The position numbers and the translations under genes are program-made. A stretch of DNA of 37,893 nucleotides, from the NCBI GenBank assembly GCA_964431495.1, contig CAYSJU010000017.1:1-37893 (forward strand). Reading direction: 5' to 3'. The stretch is from CAYSJU01 sp964431495. Its GTDB lineage: Bacteria; Omnitrophota; Gorgyraeia; Tantalellales; Tantalellaceae. How positions within the stretch are numbered: the stretch's first letter is position 1; each line of letters starts with the position of its first letter. Shown here piece by piece: positions 15,761 to 24,316 of the stretch. The notes under the pieces are model-generated. The model saw nothing but the letters and a program-made list of their open reading frames with translations. It had not been told where the DNA came from and did no database searches.

Positions 15761-16825
15761 ATGATGCCAAGATGGCAATACGGAAAGAGGCTTAAACCAT
15801 CGGTTTTTGATGTGCCGGTGGAAAAGATAAAGAGGGGCTGGTACAGCGATAAGTATTTTGTCCGGACCAGGAACATACTCAAAAAGGACAAGAATCACTC
15901 AAAAGTGTTGATGCAGATATTCTGCAGAAAGGACGCGGTCGTATGCGGTCTTGACGAAGCTATCGCGATAGTTAAGCTATGCGCGGACAGACCCGATAAA
16001 CTGGAGATAAAGGCGTTATATGACGGCGACGAGGTAAGTGCCGGCGAGACGGTCATGACGATCGAAGGGGATTACGGTAGTTTCGCCCATCTTGAGACCG
16101 TGTATCTGGGAGTCATTGCAAGACCTACATCGGTCGCCACGGCGGTAAAAAAAGTGGTAAAGGCCGCCGGTGACAAAAAAGTGCTGTTTTTCCCCGCGAG
16201 GTTCGACCATTACAGTGTCCAGACAACGGACGGTTATGCCGCTTTTATCTCAGGGGCTGTGGGGGTTTCAACCGACGCGCAGGGCCACTGGTGGGGAGAA
16301 AAAGGCCTGGGGACTGTTCCGCACGGGCTTATAGCCGCTTACAACGGGGATACGGTTAAGGCGGCAAAGGCTTTTGACGGATATATGCCGAAAGATGTCC
16401 GGCGTATAGTTCTGGTTGATTTTGACAACGATTGCGTCGGGACCTCACTTGAAGTCGCCAAGGCGCTTAAAAAGCGGTTATGGGGAGTAAGGGTTGATAC
16501 CGCGGAGGATGTAAAAGATATCTCCGTTGCCGGCAGAAAAAAAAAATCTTATGGCGTGTGTCCAGAACTTGTCTTCAAGACAAGGAAAGCGCTTGATAAG
16601 AATGGATTTGATTATGTCAGGATAATAATTTCGAGCGGTTTTGACGAGAAGAGAATAAAAAAGTTCAACAGGCTTGGCGTGCCTTTTGACGCCGTCGGAG
16701 TAGGATCAGCATTGTTCAGGGGGAAAGTCGATTTTACTGCCGACATTGTTAAAGTGAACGGCAGGATCTGCGCGAAGGCAGGAAGAGAGTATAACGATAA
16801 TCCACGCCTTAAGCTTGTTGCCTGA
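15761..16825 (+). CDS. pncB: Nicotinate phosphoribosyltransferase
   Basis: The enzyme joins nicotinate and PRPP to give nicotinate mononucleotide, the Preiss-Handler entry step to NAD. The 354-residue protein has the N-terminal KIKRGWYSDKYFVRTRNIL stretch, the SAHTE-like region FAHLETVYLGVIARPTSVAT, the catalytic-loop segment WWGEKGLGTVPHGLIAAYNG, and a C-terminal barrel with VLVDFDNDCVGTSLEVAKAL and the phosphate-binding GVGSALFRG. It is shorter than E. coli PncB (about 400) and closer to the compact archaeal/thermophile type. It begins immediately after the nicotinamidase stop, forming a two-step nicotinamide salvage unit. Confidence 0.9.
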   Translation: MMPRWQYGKRLKPSVFDVPVEKIKRGWYSDKYFVRTRNILKKDKNHSKVLMQIFCRKDAVVCGLDEAIAIVKLCADRPDKLEIKALYDGDEVSAGETVMTIEGDYGSFAHLETVYLGVIARPTSVATAVKKVVKAAGDKKVLFFPARFDHYSVQTTDGYAAFISGAVGVSTDAQGHWWGEKGLGTVPHGLIAAYNGDTVKAAKAFDGYMPKDVRRIVLVDFDNDCVGTSLEVAKALKKRLWGVRVDTAEDVKDISVAGRKKKSYGVCPELVFKTRKALDKNGFDYVRIIISSGFDEKRIKKFNRLGVPFDAVGVGSALFRGKVDFTADIVKVNGRICAKAGREYNDNPRLKLVA

Positions 16826-16850
16826 GGAGAAAGGGTAAAGGATAGACTGA

Positions 16851-17804
16851 ATGGCGAATGAAGAGAAGAACCCGGAGAACCCGGAAGAAAAAGTAGACGA
16901 GTTAGAGATCGCGAGAAAGGCAAAAGTCCTGGTGGTCGTGGATGATTTTGACGTAATGGAGACGTTGTCCACAAAGTTGACCATGGAAGGGCATATCGTA
17001 TTTCAAGCCTCGTCGGGCAGGGAAGCGATCTTAAAAGTGGAAAGGATACTCCCCGATCTCATTATCCTGGATATCGCCATGCCGGACATGGACGGCATGG
17101 TGGTAAAAGCCGAGCTGAACAGAAGCCCTTTTTTCTCGGGTATCCCGGTCATATTTTTGACAGGGGTGGATGATCTACTCCACAAACTGAAGGGGTTCAG
17201 TTTCGGCATCGATGATTATATAACCAAGCCGTATGATTCGGAAGAAGTCGCCATCAGGGTATCTTCGGTCTTGAACAGAAGGAAATTTTACGAAGAGATA
17301 TCCATGACTGATGGGCTTACAGGCCTGCATAATGTGTATTATTTTCAGAAACAGCTGACCCAGCTGTTCAGTATAGCCAAGAGATATAAAAGCGTCTTTT
17401 CGCTTGCTGTCATAGACGTGGATCATCTCAAGCCCATAAACGATACGCATGGCCATATAGTCGGTAATTACGTCCTGAAGGAAATAGCTTCAATACTGCA
17501 GGAAACAACAAGGAAGTCTGATATAGTCACGCGGTATGGAGGAGATGAGTTTGCCGTTATCTTTCCGGAAACTGGCAGAGAAGGCGTGGAACGGGTTACG
17601 AAGAGACTCGAGGAAAGGATAAACAGCATGTATTTTGTCTTAAAGGACAAAGACGTAAGGCTCCGTCTTTCCATAAGTATCGGAGTGGTTACCTATAATG
17701 ACAGTTTTGCCACCGAAGATAAAATGTTCGAGGAAGCTGACGCTAACATGTATAAGGAAAAGAACATAAAACGCGGGGATGACACACACGAAGAAAGATT
17801 ATAA
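16851..17804 (+). CDS. REC-GGDEF response regulator, diguanylate cyclase
   Basis: The 317-residue protein should make cyclic di-GMP when its receiver domain is phosphorylated. Residues about 24-142 are a REC domain: D31-D32 acidic pocket, phospho-acceptor D74 in LDIAMPDMDG, T104 and K126 (TKPYD). Residues about 155-312 are a GGDEF domain with an intact GGDEF at 230-234 and the inhibitory I-site RKSD (221-224) exactly five residues before it, so product feedback is expected. VIDVDHLKPINDTHGH binds metal and GTP. It has no membrane helix, so it is cytoplasmic. No partner histidine kinase is in the window. The 3' end overlaps the next gene by 26 nt. Confidence 0.95.
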   Translation: MANEEKNPENPEEKVDELEIARKAKVLVVVDDFDVMETLSTKLTMEGHIVFQASSGREAILKVERILPDLIILDIAMPDMDGMVVKAELNRSPFFSGIPVIFLTGVDDLLHKLKGFSFGIDDYITKPYDSEEVAIRVSSVLNRRKFYEEISMTDGLTGLHNVYYFQKQLTQLFSIAKRYKSVFSLAVIDVDHLKPINDTHGHIVGNYVLKEIASILQETTRKSDIVTRYGGDEFAVIFPETGREGVERVTKRLEERINSMYFVLKDKDVRLRLSISIGVVTYNDSFATEDKMFEEADANMYKEKNIKRGDDTHEERL

Positions 17805-18576
17805 ATATATTTATGGCCCTGTATTTTCCTGGAGACTGGGCAAGTCCATTGGGATAGACCCTGTTTCGACCGGCAGAAAGATATGCTCCTTCGATTGTGT
17901 TTACTGTCAAGTCGGAAGAACAAAGGTCTTCAGTGACAGGAGAAAGGTATATATCCCCACGGCGGAGATCATAAAGGAGCTTGTTTCATTACCAGCCGTG
18001 GAAGCCGACTATATTACGTTCTCGGGAGCGGGGGAACCCACCCTGGCCGAAAACCTGGGCGAACTGATAAAAGAGGTAAAAAAAATAAGAAAAGAAAGCA
18101 TAGCCGTTCTGACCAATTCATCTTTGATCCACAAGAAGGACGTCCAGGAGGATCTGTCATTAGCGGATCTCGTGGTGGCAAAACTTGACGCGTGTTCGCA
18201 GGATGTACTTGTTAAAATAGACCGGCCCATGCGGGAGATCCGTTTCCTTGATATCGTAAAAGGGATAAAAAAATTCAGGGCCGGATACAAGGGGAGACTC
18301 GCGCTCCAGATCATGTTTGTCAGTAAAAATAAAAAATACGTGGATGAAATATCATGGATCGCGCGGGAGATGGAGCCGGATGAGATCCAGCTTAACACCC
18401 CTTTGAGACCATGCGGAATTAAACCCATGTCCAGGGCGGACATGGATGTGATAAAACTCTGTTTCCTGAGACACTGCGGGAGGGACACGAAGATAATCAG
18501 CGTGTATGATATTGATAAGGAACAGGTCACCCCATTCAGCGCGCGCCACACCTTGATGCGAAGAGGCAAAGTATAA
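17779..18576 (+). CDS. Radical SAM protein of the TYW1-like (COG0731) group
   Basis: The 265-residue enzyme has the radical SAM cluster motif C36-x3-C40-x2-C43 (CSFDCVYCQ) preceded by GPVFSWRLGKSIGIDP, a hallmark of this group, and followed by ITFSGAGEPTLAENLGELI. Archaeal and eukaryotic relatives make the tricyclic wyosine base in tRNA-Phe, but bacterial members lack an established substrate. The ATG lies 26 nt inside the diguanylate cyclase gene, with GGGGATG context, so the two are probably co-transcribed. Length is typical for the stand-alone bacterial form. Confidence 0.85.
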   Translation: MTHTKKDYKYIYGPVFSWRLGKSIGIDPVSTGRKICSFDCVYCQVGRTKVFSDRRKVYIPTAEIIKELVSLPAVEADYITFSGAGEPTLAENLGELIKEVKKIRKESIAVLTNSSLIHKKDVQEDLSLADLVVAKLDACSQDVLVKIDRPMREIRFLDIVKGIKKFRAGYKGRLALQIMFVSKNKKYVDEISWIAREMEPDEIQLNTPLRPCGIKPMSRADMDVIKLCFLRHCGRDTKIISVYDIDKEQVTPFSARHTLMRRGKV

Positions 18577-18636
18577 GGCATCATTCCCAGACGCAAGTCC
18601 CCATTTGTATCCCCTATTTTTGTATGCTAAACTCTA

Positions 18637-18642
18637 TATAAT
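18637..18642 (+). promoter_or_regulatory. Possible -10 element upstream of the antiporter gene
   Basis: A perfect TATAAT lies about 32 nt before the ATG at 18674 in an AT-rich gap. No good -35 hexamer is found at 16-18 nt spacing, so this is a weak promoter call. Confidence 0.3.
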
Positions 18643-18673
18643 CAAATATTATTAATCGCGAAAGGACAGACAT

Positions 18674-19897
18674 ATGAACATAATTCTATTTATAGGGATC
18701 ATAGTTTTTGTGGGGTTTATATGCGGAGAGATCGCTGGGAAGCTCAAGCTTCCCAAGGTCACGGGTTATATAATAGCAGGTGTCCTGATGGACCCGGACA
18801 TATGGCATTTTATACCGAAAGATTTCATGAAACACGCTGATATCGTGACGAACATCGCCCTTGCTTTTATTACTTTTTCAATAGGCGGGAGCCTTTTTTT
18901 TCCCCATCTGAAAAGGCTGGGGAAAGGCATACTTTACATAACGGTTTGTGAAGCCCAATTGGCGTTTCTGGCTATTTTTGTGGGGTTTGTGGCAATATTG
19001 CCGGTTTTTACCCATATTCCCGGGGCGACCTGTGTGGCGACGTTCGTTCCGCTGGCTTTATTGATCGGGTCGCTTGGAGCGCCGACCGACCCGTCCCCTC
19101 TCCTGGCGATCAAACAGCAGTACCATCCCGAGGGAGAAGTCTCCTCCACGATGTTAAGCGTTGCCGCGTTCGACGATGTTCTGGGGATCATAAATTACAG
19201 TATTGCCGTGGTGATAGCTGAAGCGCTCGTGCTGCATAAGCAGTTCAGTGTCGGGACGACTGTCCTGCAGCCATTCCTGATAATAGCAGGTTCCGTGCTC
19301 CTCGGGCTCGTTTTTGGATTCCTGCTTAATTTTATTACGACACTTATAAAGGCGGAACCCATAGGTGTTTTTATCGTAGTATTATTCGGCCTTTTGACGG
19401 GCTGTTTCGGCCTCTCCACGGTCGTCGGCGCTGATGAACTGCTGTCAGTTATGATCATGGGCATCGTCGTTATAAACTATAACGAAAAAAGCGAAAAAAT
19501 ATTTAAATTGCTGGAGGAGTATCTTAACGAATTGATATTTGTCTTCTTTTTCACATTGAGCGGCATGCACCTTGAGTTTTCCGTGCTGTTCAGTGCCGCG
19601 TTTCTTGTGATGTTCTTTATTATTTTAAGACTTGCCGGAAAATTTTCAGGTGTGGCGCTGGGAGCTTTCGTAGCGAAGTCCTCAACAGCTGTGAAGAAAT
19701 ACACAATAGGCGGATTAGTGCCGCAGGGAGGGATCGTTATAGGCCTTGCGTTGTTGATGAGACAGACCCCCGCGTTTGAACCGATCTCTGACATTATCAT
19801 CAGCGTGATCATAGGGACAACTGTTATAAATGAGATTGCCGGGCCGATCACCACGAAGATAGCCCTCAGGAAGGCCGGGGAGCTCAGGCAGGAATGA
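18674..19897 (+). CDS. CPA2-type cation/proton antiporter
   Basis: The 407-residue, roughly 11-13-helix membrane protein matches Kef/NapA-like Na+(K+)/H+ exchangers. It has the N-terminal GEIAGKLKLPKVTGYIIAGV, then SLGAPTDPSPLLAI in the discontinuous helix, and the ion-binding pair AAFDDVLGI with two adjacent aspartates, which indicates electrogenic exchange. The C-terminal TrkA-N domain of KefB/KefC is absent, so it is the short form. AAAGGA precedes the ATG. The stop codon overlaps the start of an MFS transporter gene (AATGATG), so the two are coupled. The ion (Na+ or K+) cannot be assigned. Confidence 0.88.
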   Translation: MNIILFIGIIVFVGFICGEIAGKLKLPKVTGYIIAGVLMDPDIWHFIPKDFMKHADIVTNIALAFITFSIGGSLFFPHLKRLGKGILYITVCEAQLAFLAIFVGFVAILPVFTHIPGATCVATFVPLALLIGSLGAPTDPSPLLAIKQQYHPEGEVSSTMLSVAAFDDVLGIINYSIAVVIAEALVLHKQFSVGTTVLQPFLIIAGSVLLGLVFGFLLNFITTLIKAEPIGVFIVVLFGLLTGCFGLSTVVGADELLSVMIMGIVVINYNEKSEKIFKLLEEYLNELIFVFFFTLSGMHLEFSVLFSAAFLVMFFIILRLAGKFSGVALGAFVAKSSTAVKKYTIGGLVPQGGIVIGLALLMRQTPAFEPISDIIISVIIGTTVINEIAGPITTKIALRKAGELRQE

Positions 19898-21087
19898 TGC
19901 AAAGACGTGTGCTAGGCGTTCTATTCTTTTCCGTATTTTCCGCGATGATGGGGCTGGGTATCATTGTGCCTTTTTTGCCGAAGATGGCGACAGACCTTGG
20001 CGCTACAGGTTTATGGCTGGGCCTGATTTTCGCTGGTTTTGCGACCGCCCGCGCTATGGTGCAGCCCATCGTTGGAGAGCTCTCTGATAAGATAGGAAGA
20101 AAGGTCTTTCTCACATCAGGGTTTATGCTGCTTGCGGTGACCACGCTGCTTTATATAGTGGCCCAGAATATATATCTCCTGGTCATGACGCGTTTTCTGA
20201 ACGGTGTGGCCGCGGGGATGGTGGTTCCGGTGGTCCTGGCATACGCGGGCGACATCGTCGAGGAGGGGAAGGAAGGCAGGACCATGGGATTGATGAACAT
20301 GATGTTCTATCTGGGCATGGGGGCTGGTCCTGTTTTCGGTGGTCTGCTCGGGCGCGAATTTGGAGCCAGGTCGATATTCTATGTGATGTCAGGGCTCTGC
20401 CTTATCGCGTATCTTGTGGTGCTGTTCTTCCTGCCAAAAATAACGGAGCTCAAACCCAGGCTGAAAGAAAAATCCGTGCCATTAAAAGTGCTTTTTGGAT
20501 ACAACATTATAAGGATGCTGCTCGTTATGATGTTCGTCAGCGCTGTAAGGTCCACGCTACTTATGGCTTTTTTGCCACTGATCGGCGATGAGATACAGAT
20601 CAGTGTATTTCAGGTGGGGATAGTGATAGCGGTCGCTGTGTTCTGCTGCGGTCTTATTCAGCCGCCTTTCGGTTATTTGCTAGACAGGATGGACAAGGAC
20701 GTAAGACTTTTTTTTGTTCTTATTGGTTCCATCATAGGCACGGTAGCGCTCTTCGCGATACCGTTCTGTCCCGGGTTTATTGCGCTCTTAATTGCCGCCT
20801 CTTTTATCGGGATAGGCGGAGCTGTGTCAATAGCGCCGACCATGAGTGTTTCCGTCCTGATCGGCGCAAAAGTCGGCATGGGTTCCTGGATGGGAATATT
20901 GAGTACTGCCATAAGCCTTGGCATAATAACGGCCCCGATAATAGGTGGAGTCGTGATGGATTACGCGGGAGTAAAGACCTCGTTCTATGTTGCCAGCATC
21001 ATATCGCTTCTGGGTACCTTTATCGGCTGCTATTATTTCCTGAAATGGTTCAGGATCTACAGGACGAGGAACGCTAAAGCCGCGTAA
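19894..21087 (+). CDS. MFS transporter (drug/metabolite exporter type)
   Basis: The 397-residue protein has 12 predicted helices. The first-loop signature GELSDKIGRKVFLTSGF between helices 2 and 3 and the matching LLDRMDKDVRLFFVLIG between helices 8 and 9 are those of 12-TM major facilitator proteins of the DHA1 group. Helix 5 carries GPVFGGLLG, the antiporter motif C. It therefore probably exports a small molecule against protons. The ATG overlaps the antiporter stop by 4 nt. The substrate is unknown. Confidence 0.88.
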   Translation: MMQRRVLGVLFFSVFSAMMGLGIIVPFLPKMATDLGATGLWLGLIFAGFATARAMVQPIVGELSDKIGRKVFLTSGFMLLAVTTLLYIVAQNIYLLVMTRFLNGVAAGMVVPVVLAYAGDIVEEGKEGRTMGLMNMMFYLGMGAGPVFGGLLGREFGARSIFYVMSGLCLIAYLVVLFFLPKITELKPRLKEKSVPLKVLFGYNIIRMLLVMMFVSAVRSTLLMAFLPLIGDEIQISVFQVGIVIAVAVFCCGLIQPPFGYLLDRMDKDVRLFFVLIGSIIGTVALFAIPFCPGFIALLIAASFIGIGGAVSIAPTMSVSVLIGAKVGMGSWMGILSTAISLGIITAPIIGGVVMDYAGVKTSFYVASIISLLGTFIGCYYFLKWFRIYRTRNAKAA

Positions 21088-21097
21088 CAGTATGTGG

Positions 21098-21117
21098 GGG
21101 GCGGATTTATCCGCCCC
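21098..21117. repeat. GGATTTATCC palindrome after the MFS gene
   Basis: GGGGCGGA (21098-21105) and TCCGCCCC (21110-21117) form an 8-bp perfect stem with a TTTA loop. It is the same type as the hairpins at 5824-5870. It may act as a weak terminator for the antiporter/MFS operon. Confidence 0.65.
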
Positions 21118-21130
21118 TGACGTGTATTTC

Positions 21131-21159
21131 TTTACTCGTTTTTGTGATTTTGATATAAT
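21131..21159 (+). promoter_or_regulatory. Sigma-70-type promoter for the PEGA/GT2 operon
   Basis: TTTACT (21131-21136), a 17-nt spacer and TATAAT (21154-21159) lie about 47 nt upstream of the ATG at 21206. The -10 is perfect and the -35 matches four of six positions. Confidence 0.5.
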
Positions 21160-21205
21160 TTTTTTCTGACAGGTTTGGCGCGGTTAGAAGACGAAAGGCC
21201 GGAGC

Positions 21206-22681
21206 ATGCTGTTTTTGCGCAAGATATTTTTCTACCTTTTCGCCCTGATCTATATAATACTTTGCCCTTTGATAATCATGTATACCTTTGGTTTTATTAT
21301 TAACCCGGGAGCCAGAGAGGCGATCATCAAGACCGGACTTGTTTATCTTTCAAGCGTTCCTCCGGGGGCCTCTATCTACCTCAAAGACAAACTTTCCGGA
21401 CAAAATACACCCACTGTGATCCAGGATCTCCTTCCGGGAGAGTATAATATCAGACTTCTTCTCAAGGCGTACGAGGTCTGGGAGCATAACGCTCCTGTCG
21501 AAGCCAATAAGGCGACCGTGTATGAACATATCCTCCTTATACCAAAGGAGTGGGAACAGGAAAAACTCATTTCCGATGTCTTTATGGACCTGGTTCCTGT
21601 CCCGGATACGCAGTTTTTTATTCTAAAAAAAGGACACAGGGTGGGAGAACATTTTATTTATGATCTCAGTGAGCAGAAAATTTTACGGGTCGTTACCGAA
21701 GATTCTCCGTTCAGGGACGCCAGGGTATTGCAATATTACATAGTGAAGGAAAGTCCCGCGTTCCTTCTTTATGTTGAATCAAAAGATACCAGGAGTTTTC
21801 TCTATGTGGACAAAGAAGGAGAAGACTTTCAGGTTGAGGATATCACTGATCTCTTTACAGAGCGTCCTTTGGAGATCAAATGGGATCCCGGAGCGACAAA
21901 AGACCTCTTTTCCTTTCAGAACGGCTACGTGAACCAGATAGATGTCCAGGCCAAAGCGGTCTATCCAAAATATATTGAGAACGTCCGGGGATACGGTGTA
22001 TTCGATAAAGAGATATATGTGCTCAAGGAAAATAATACTTTTTTGAAAATGGATTATGACAAAAAAGGGGAAGAGATACTGCTCGGTGATACTGCTCTTG
22101 GCGAATCTCTCTTTGGCGAAAAGGAGCTTTTCAGGGTCAAGCCGTTTCCTAACGGGATCATCCTCTTCTGGGGAGAGAACGGCGAGCTTCTGGCAAACCA
22201 CCTGCCGTATCGCTTTGTCGATAAAGAGGTGACAGGGATGACATTTGATCAACCTTCTGAATGTGTAATGCTCTGGAAGAAGGATAAACTCGGCATACTG
22301 GACTTCACGACGGGCGAGACGGAAGGCGTCGCGTTTGAAAAAGGCCCGGAGTTCCTATGGCTATATGAAGGAGGAGGGAACATCACCCAGGGCTTCTGGG
22401 TTTACGAAGCGTCACATGTTCTATTCAAGGACAGAAACGAGGTGTTCCTGCTTGAAGTCCAGACCCATGAAAGATTCCACCCGAACCGTATAATCAAAGT
22501 GCGGGAGAACTCTTCTGTCTATTATTCGGAGGAATCGGCCAAGCTTTATTACCTTGATACTGACGGGAAGCTTTCTTGTATCGAGGTATTTCTCAAGGGA
22601 AAAGCTCTTCCCGTGATCTTTCCGGAAGAGGAGGAAGAAACGAAGGAAGACAAGAAAGAAAAGGTCTATAGAAAGATATGA
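21206..22681 (+). CDS. Membrane-anchored PEGA domain protein with propeller-like repeats
   Basis: The 491-residue protein has one N-terminal membrane helix (about 5-30, IFFYLFALIYIILCPLIIMY) and then a PEGA domain (about 45-115: VYLSSVPPGASIYLKDKLSG, LLPGEYNIRL). PEGA modules occur in surface-layer-linked and envelope proteins. The rest (about 120-470) is beta-rich, with repeated strands ending in aromatic/Gly turns, resembling a beta-propeller. An acidic tail (EEEEETKEDKKEK) closes the protein. It is probably extracytoplasmic. GGCCGGAG stands before the ATG. Its stop overlaps the GT2 gene start (ATGA), so it may assist surface-glycan assembly; that role is inferred. Confidence 0.75.
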   Translation: MLFLRKIFFYLFALIYIILCPLIIMYTFGFIINPGAREAIIKTGLVYLSSVPPGASIYLKDKLSGQNTPTVIQDLLPGEYNIRLLLKAYEVWEHNAPVEANKATVYEHILLIPKEWEQEKLISDVFMDLVPVPDTQFFILKKGHRVGEHFIYDLSEQKILRVVTEDSPFRDARVLQYYIVKESPAFLLYVESKDTRSFLYVDKEGEDFQVEDITDLFTERPLEIKWDPGATKDLFSFQNGYVNQIDVQAKAVYPKYIENVRGYGVFDKEIYVLKENNTFLKMDYDKKGEEILLGDTALGESLFGEKELFRVKPFPNGIILFWGENGELLANHLPYRFVDKEVTGMTFDQPSECVMLWKKDKLGILDFTTGETEGVAFEKGPEFLWLYEGGGNITQGFWVYEASHVLFKDRNEVFLLEVQTHERFHPNRIIKVRENSSVYYSEESAKLYYLDTDGKLSCIEVFLKGKALPVIFPEEEEETKEDKKEKVYRKI

Positions 22682-24315
22682 GGTTCCATTTTTCAAGGCA
22701 CAGGCTGAGGGGGAGGGAGAGATTTCTCGAACGATTTTTCGAGATCGTTCCGGGCGCCTTGAGCTGGACGATTCTTATAGGTATGTCCATTCTCGCGTTC
22801 TGGCAGCCACTCCTTGCCGCGGTAATAATTATCGCTTTTGACCTTTATTGGCTTTTAAAGTTATTCTACATGAATATCTTTCTTGTTCTTTCTTACACGA
22901 GGCTTTCTATCGAAAAAGAGACGGACTGGATGGCAAGGGCCCGCGGACTGGCGCGTCTTGACGAATATCTGGCGGAACTTGATTCCGCAGACACGAAACG
23001 GGCTCCCGGAAAGAGGATATCCCGGCTGTTTCATGAAAAACACGTCCGCGTCCTGAAGAAACAGGGGATCACATATCCCTCCCCGAACGACATTTATCAC
23101 GTGGTTATTTTCCCGATAGCGAGGGAAACAAGAGAGATCATTGAGCCGGGGATAGAAAGTATTGCCCGTAACAGGTTCCCTCCGGAAAGGATACTGGTGG
23201 TCCTTGCCGTGGAGGAGAGGGCTGCCGAGGAGGTCAAACGGGACGCCAGGGATATACAGAAGAAATATCAGGGGAACTTCCTTGATCTCTTGCTGGTGGT
23301 CCATCCTACCGGACTGAAAGGAGAAGCCCGCGTAAAAGGGGCTAACGCGACCTATGCCGCCAGAAAAGCGGCTGATTATTTCGAGAAAAAGGGAATACCT
23401 TTTGAGAACATTATTTCGTCATGTTTTGACGCTGATACCGTGATCAGCCCTGATTATTTTGGCTGCCTTACTTATAATTACATGGTATGCCCCGACAGGA
23501 CGCAGGCAAGTTTTCAGCCCATTCCGGTATATTATAATAATATCTGGGAGGCCCCGGCTTTTGCCAGGGTCCTGGACGTCGGCTCTTCGTTCTTCCAGCT
23601 TATAGAGGCCACAAACCCCGAACAGCTTGTCACGTTTTCAAGCCACAGCATGAGCTTTAAAGCCCTGGTCGATGTGGGATACTGGCCCGTGGACATGATA
23701 TCTGACGACTCGGCGATCTTCTGGAAGGCACTGATCCATTTTGACGGTCATTACAGGGTCATACCCATAAACGTCACGCTTTCAATGGATGTTACGGAAG
23801 CCGAAACATTCTGGAAGACCGTAGTCAATGTGTACAAACAGAAGCGCAGATGGGCCTGGGGCGCTGAAAACATCCCTATCGTGATGAGGGCCTTTTTGAA
23901 ATCAAAAGGCATCTCTTTCTTTAGAAAACTCAAGCTTTCATTCAAGTTATTAGAAGGCCATATTTCCTGGACAACATGGCCTTTCCTTTTGACTATAGTA
24001 GGCTGGCTACCCGCGATCTTGGCCGGCCACAGACTTTCAGAATCTATCTTTTCTTACAGCGCCCCGCGTATCACCGGCATTATATTCGCCTTGGCCTCGG
24101 TCGGTCTCCTTATATGCATCGTGCTCAGCCTGCTGCTCCTTCCGAAAAGAAAAGTAAAACATAATATTCTAAGAAGGCTCGGCCATGCTTTTGAATGGCT
24201 CCTTGTCCCTCCCATCACGGTTTTTCTGAGCGCCATCCCTGCGCTGGACGCGCAGACACGGCTTATGTTCGCGAGATATATGGAGTTCTGGGTCACTATA
24301 AAGAAAAGGGGATAA
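22678..24315 (+). CDS. Multipass GT2 glycosyltransferase (cellulose-synthase-like motifs)
   Basis: The 545-residue protein has two N-terminal helices (about 28-75), a cytoplasmic GT-A domain (about 135-395) and three or four C-terminal helices (about 415-530). The processive-transferase motif set is present: D251-A-D253 (CFDADT), D343-D344 (ISDDSAIFW) and Q388-K-R-R391-W392. This layout is that of membrane polysaccharide synthases. The long insertion before the catalytic core (KANATYAARKAADYF with KGEARVKG) is normal for this sub-group. It overlaps the PEGA gene by 4 nt and precedes a secreted glycosidase by 1 nt, so the three probably make, guide and trim a surface glycan. Sugar donor and product are unknown. 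Confidence 0.88.
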   Translation: MRFHFSRHRLRGRERFLERFFEIVPGALSWTILIGMSILAFWQPLLAAVIIIAFDLYWLLKLFYMNIFLVLSYTRLSIEKETDWMARARGLARLDEYLAELDSADTKRAPGKRISRLFHEKHVRVLKKQGITYPSPNDIYHVVIFPIARETREIIEPGIESIARNRFPPERILVVLAVEERAAEEVKRDARDIQKKYQGNFLDLLLVVHPTGLKGEARVKGANATYAARKAADYFEKKGIPFENIISSCFDADTVISPDYFGCLTYNYMVCPDRTQASFQPIPVYYNNIWEAPAFARVLDVGSSFFQLIEATNPEQLVTFSSHSMSFKALVDVGYWPVDMISDDSAIFWKALIHFDGHYRVIPINVTLSMDVTEAETFWKTVVNVYKQKRRWAWGAENIPIVMRAFLKSKGISFFRKLKLSFKLLEGHISWTTWPFLLTIVGWLPAILAGHRLSESIFSYSAPRITGIIFALASVGLLICIVLSLLLLPKRKVKHNILRRLGHAFEWLLVPPITVFLSAIPALDAQTRLMFARYMEFWVTIKKRG

Positions 24316-24316
24316 C

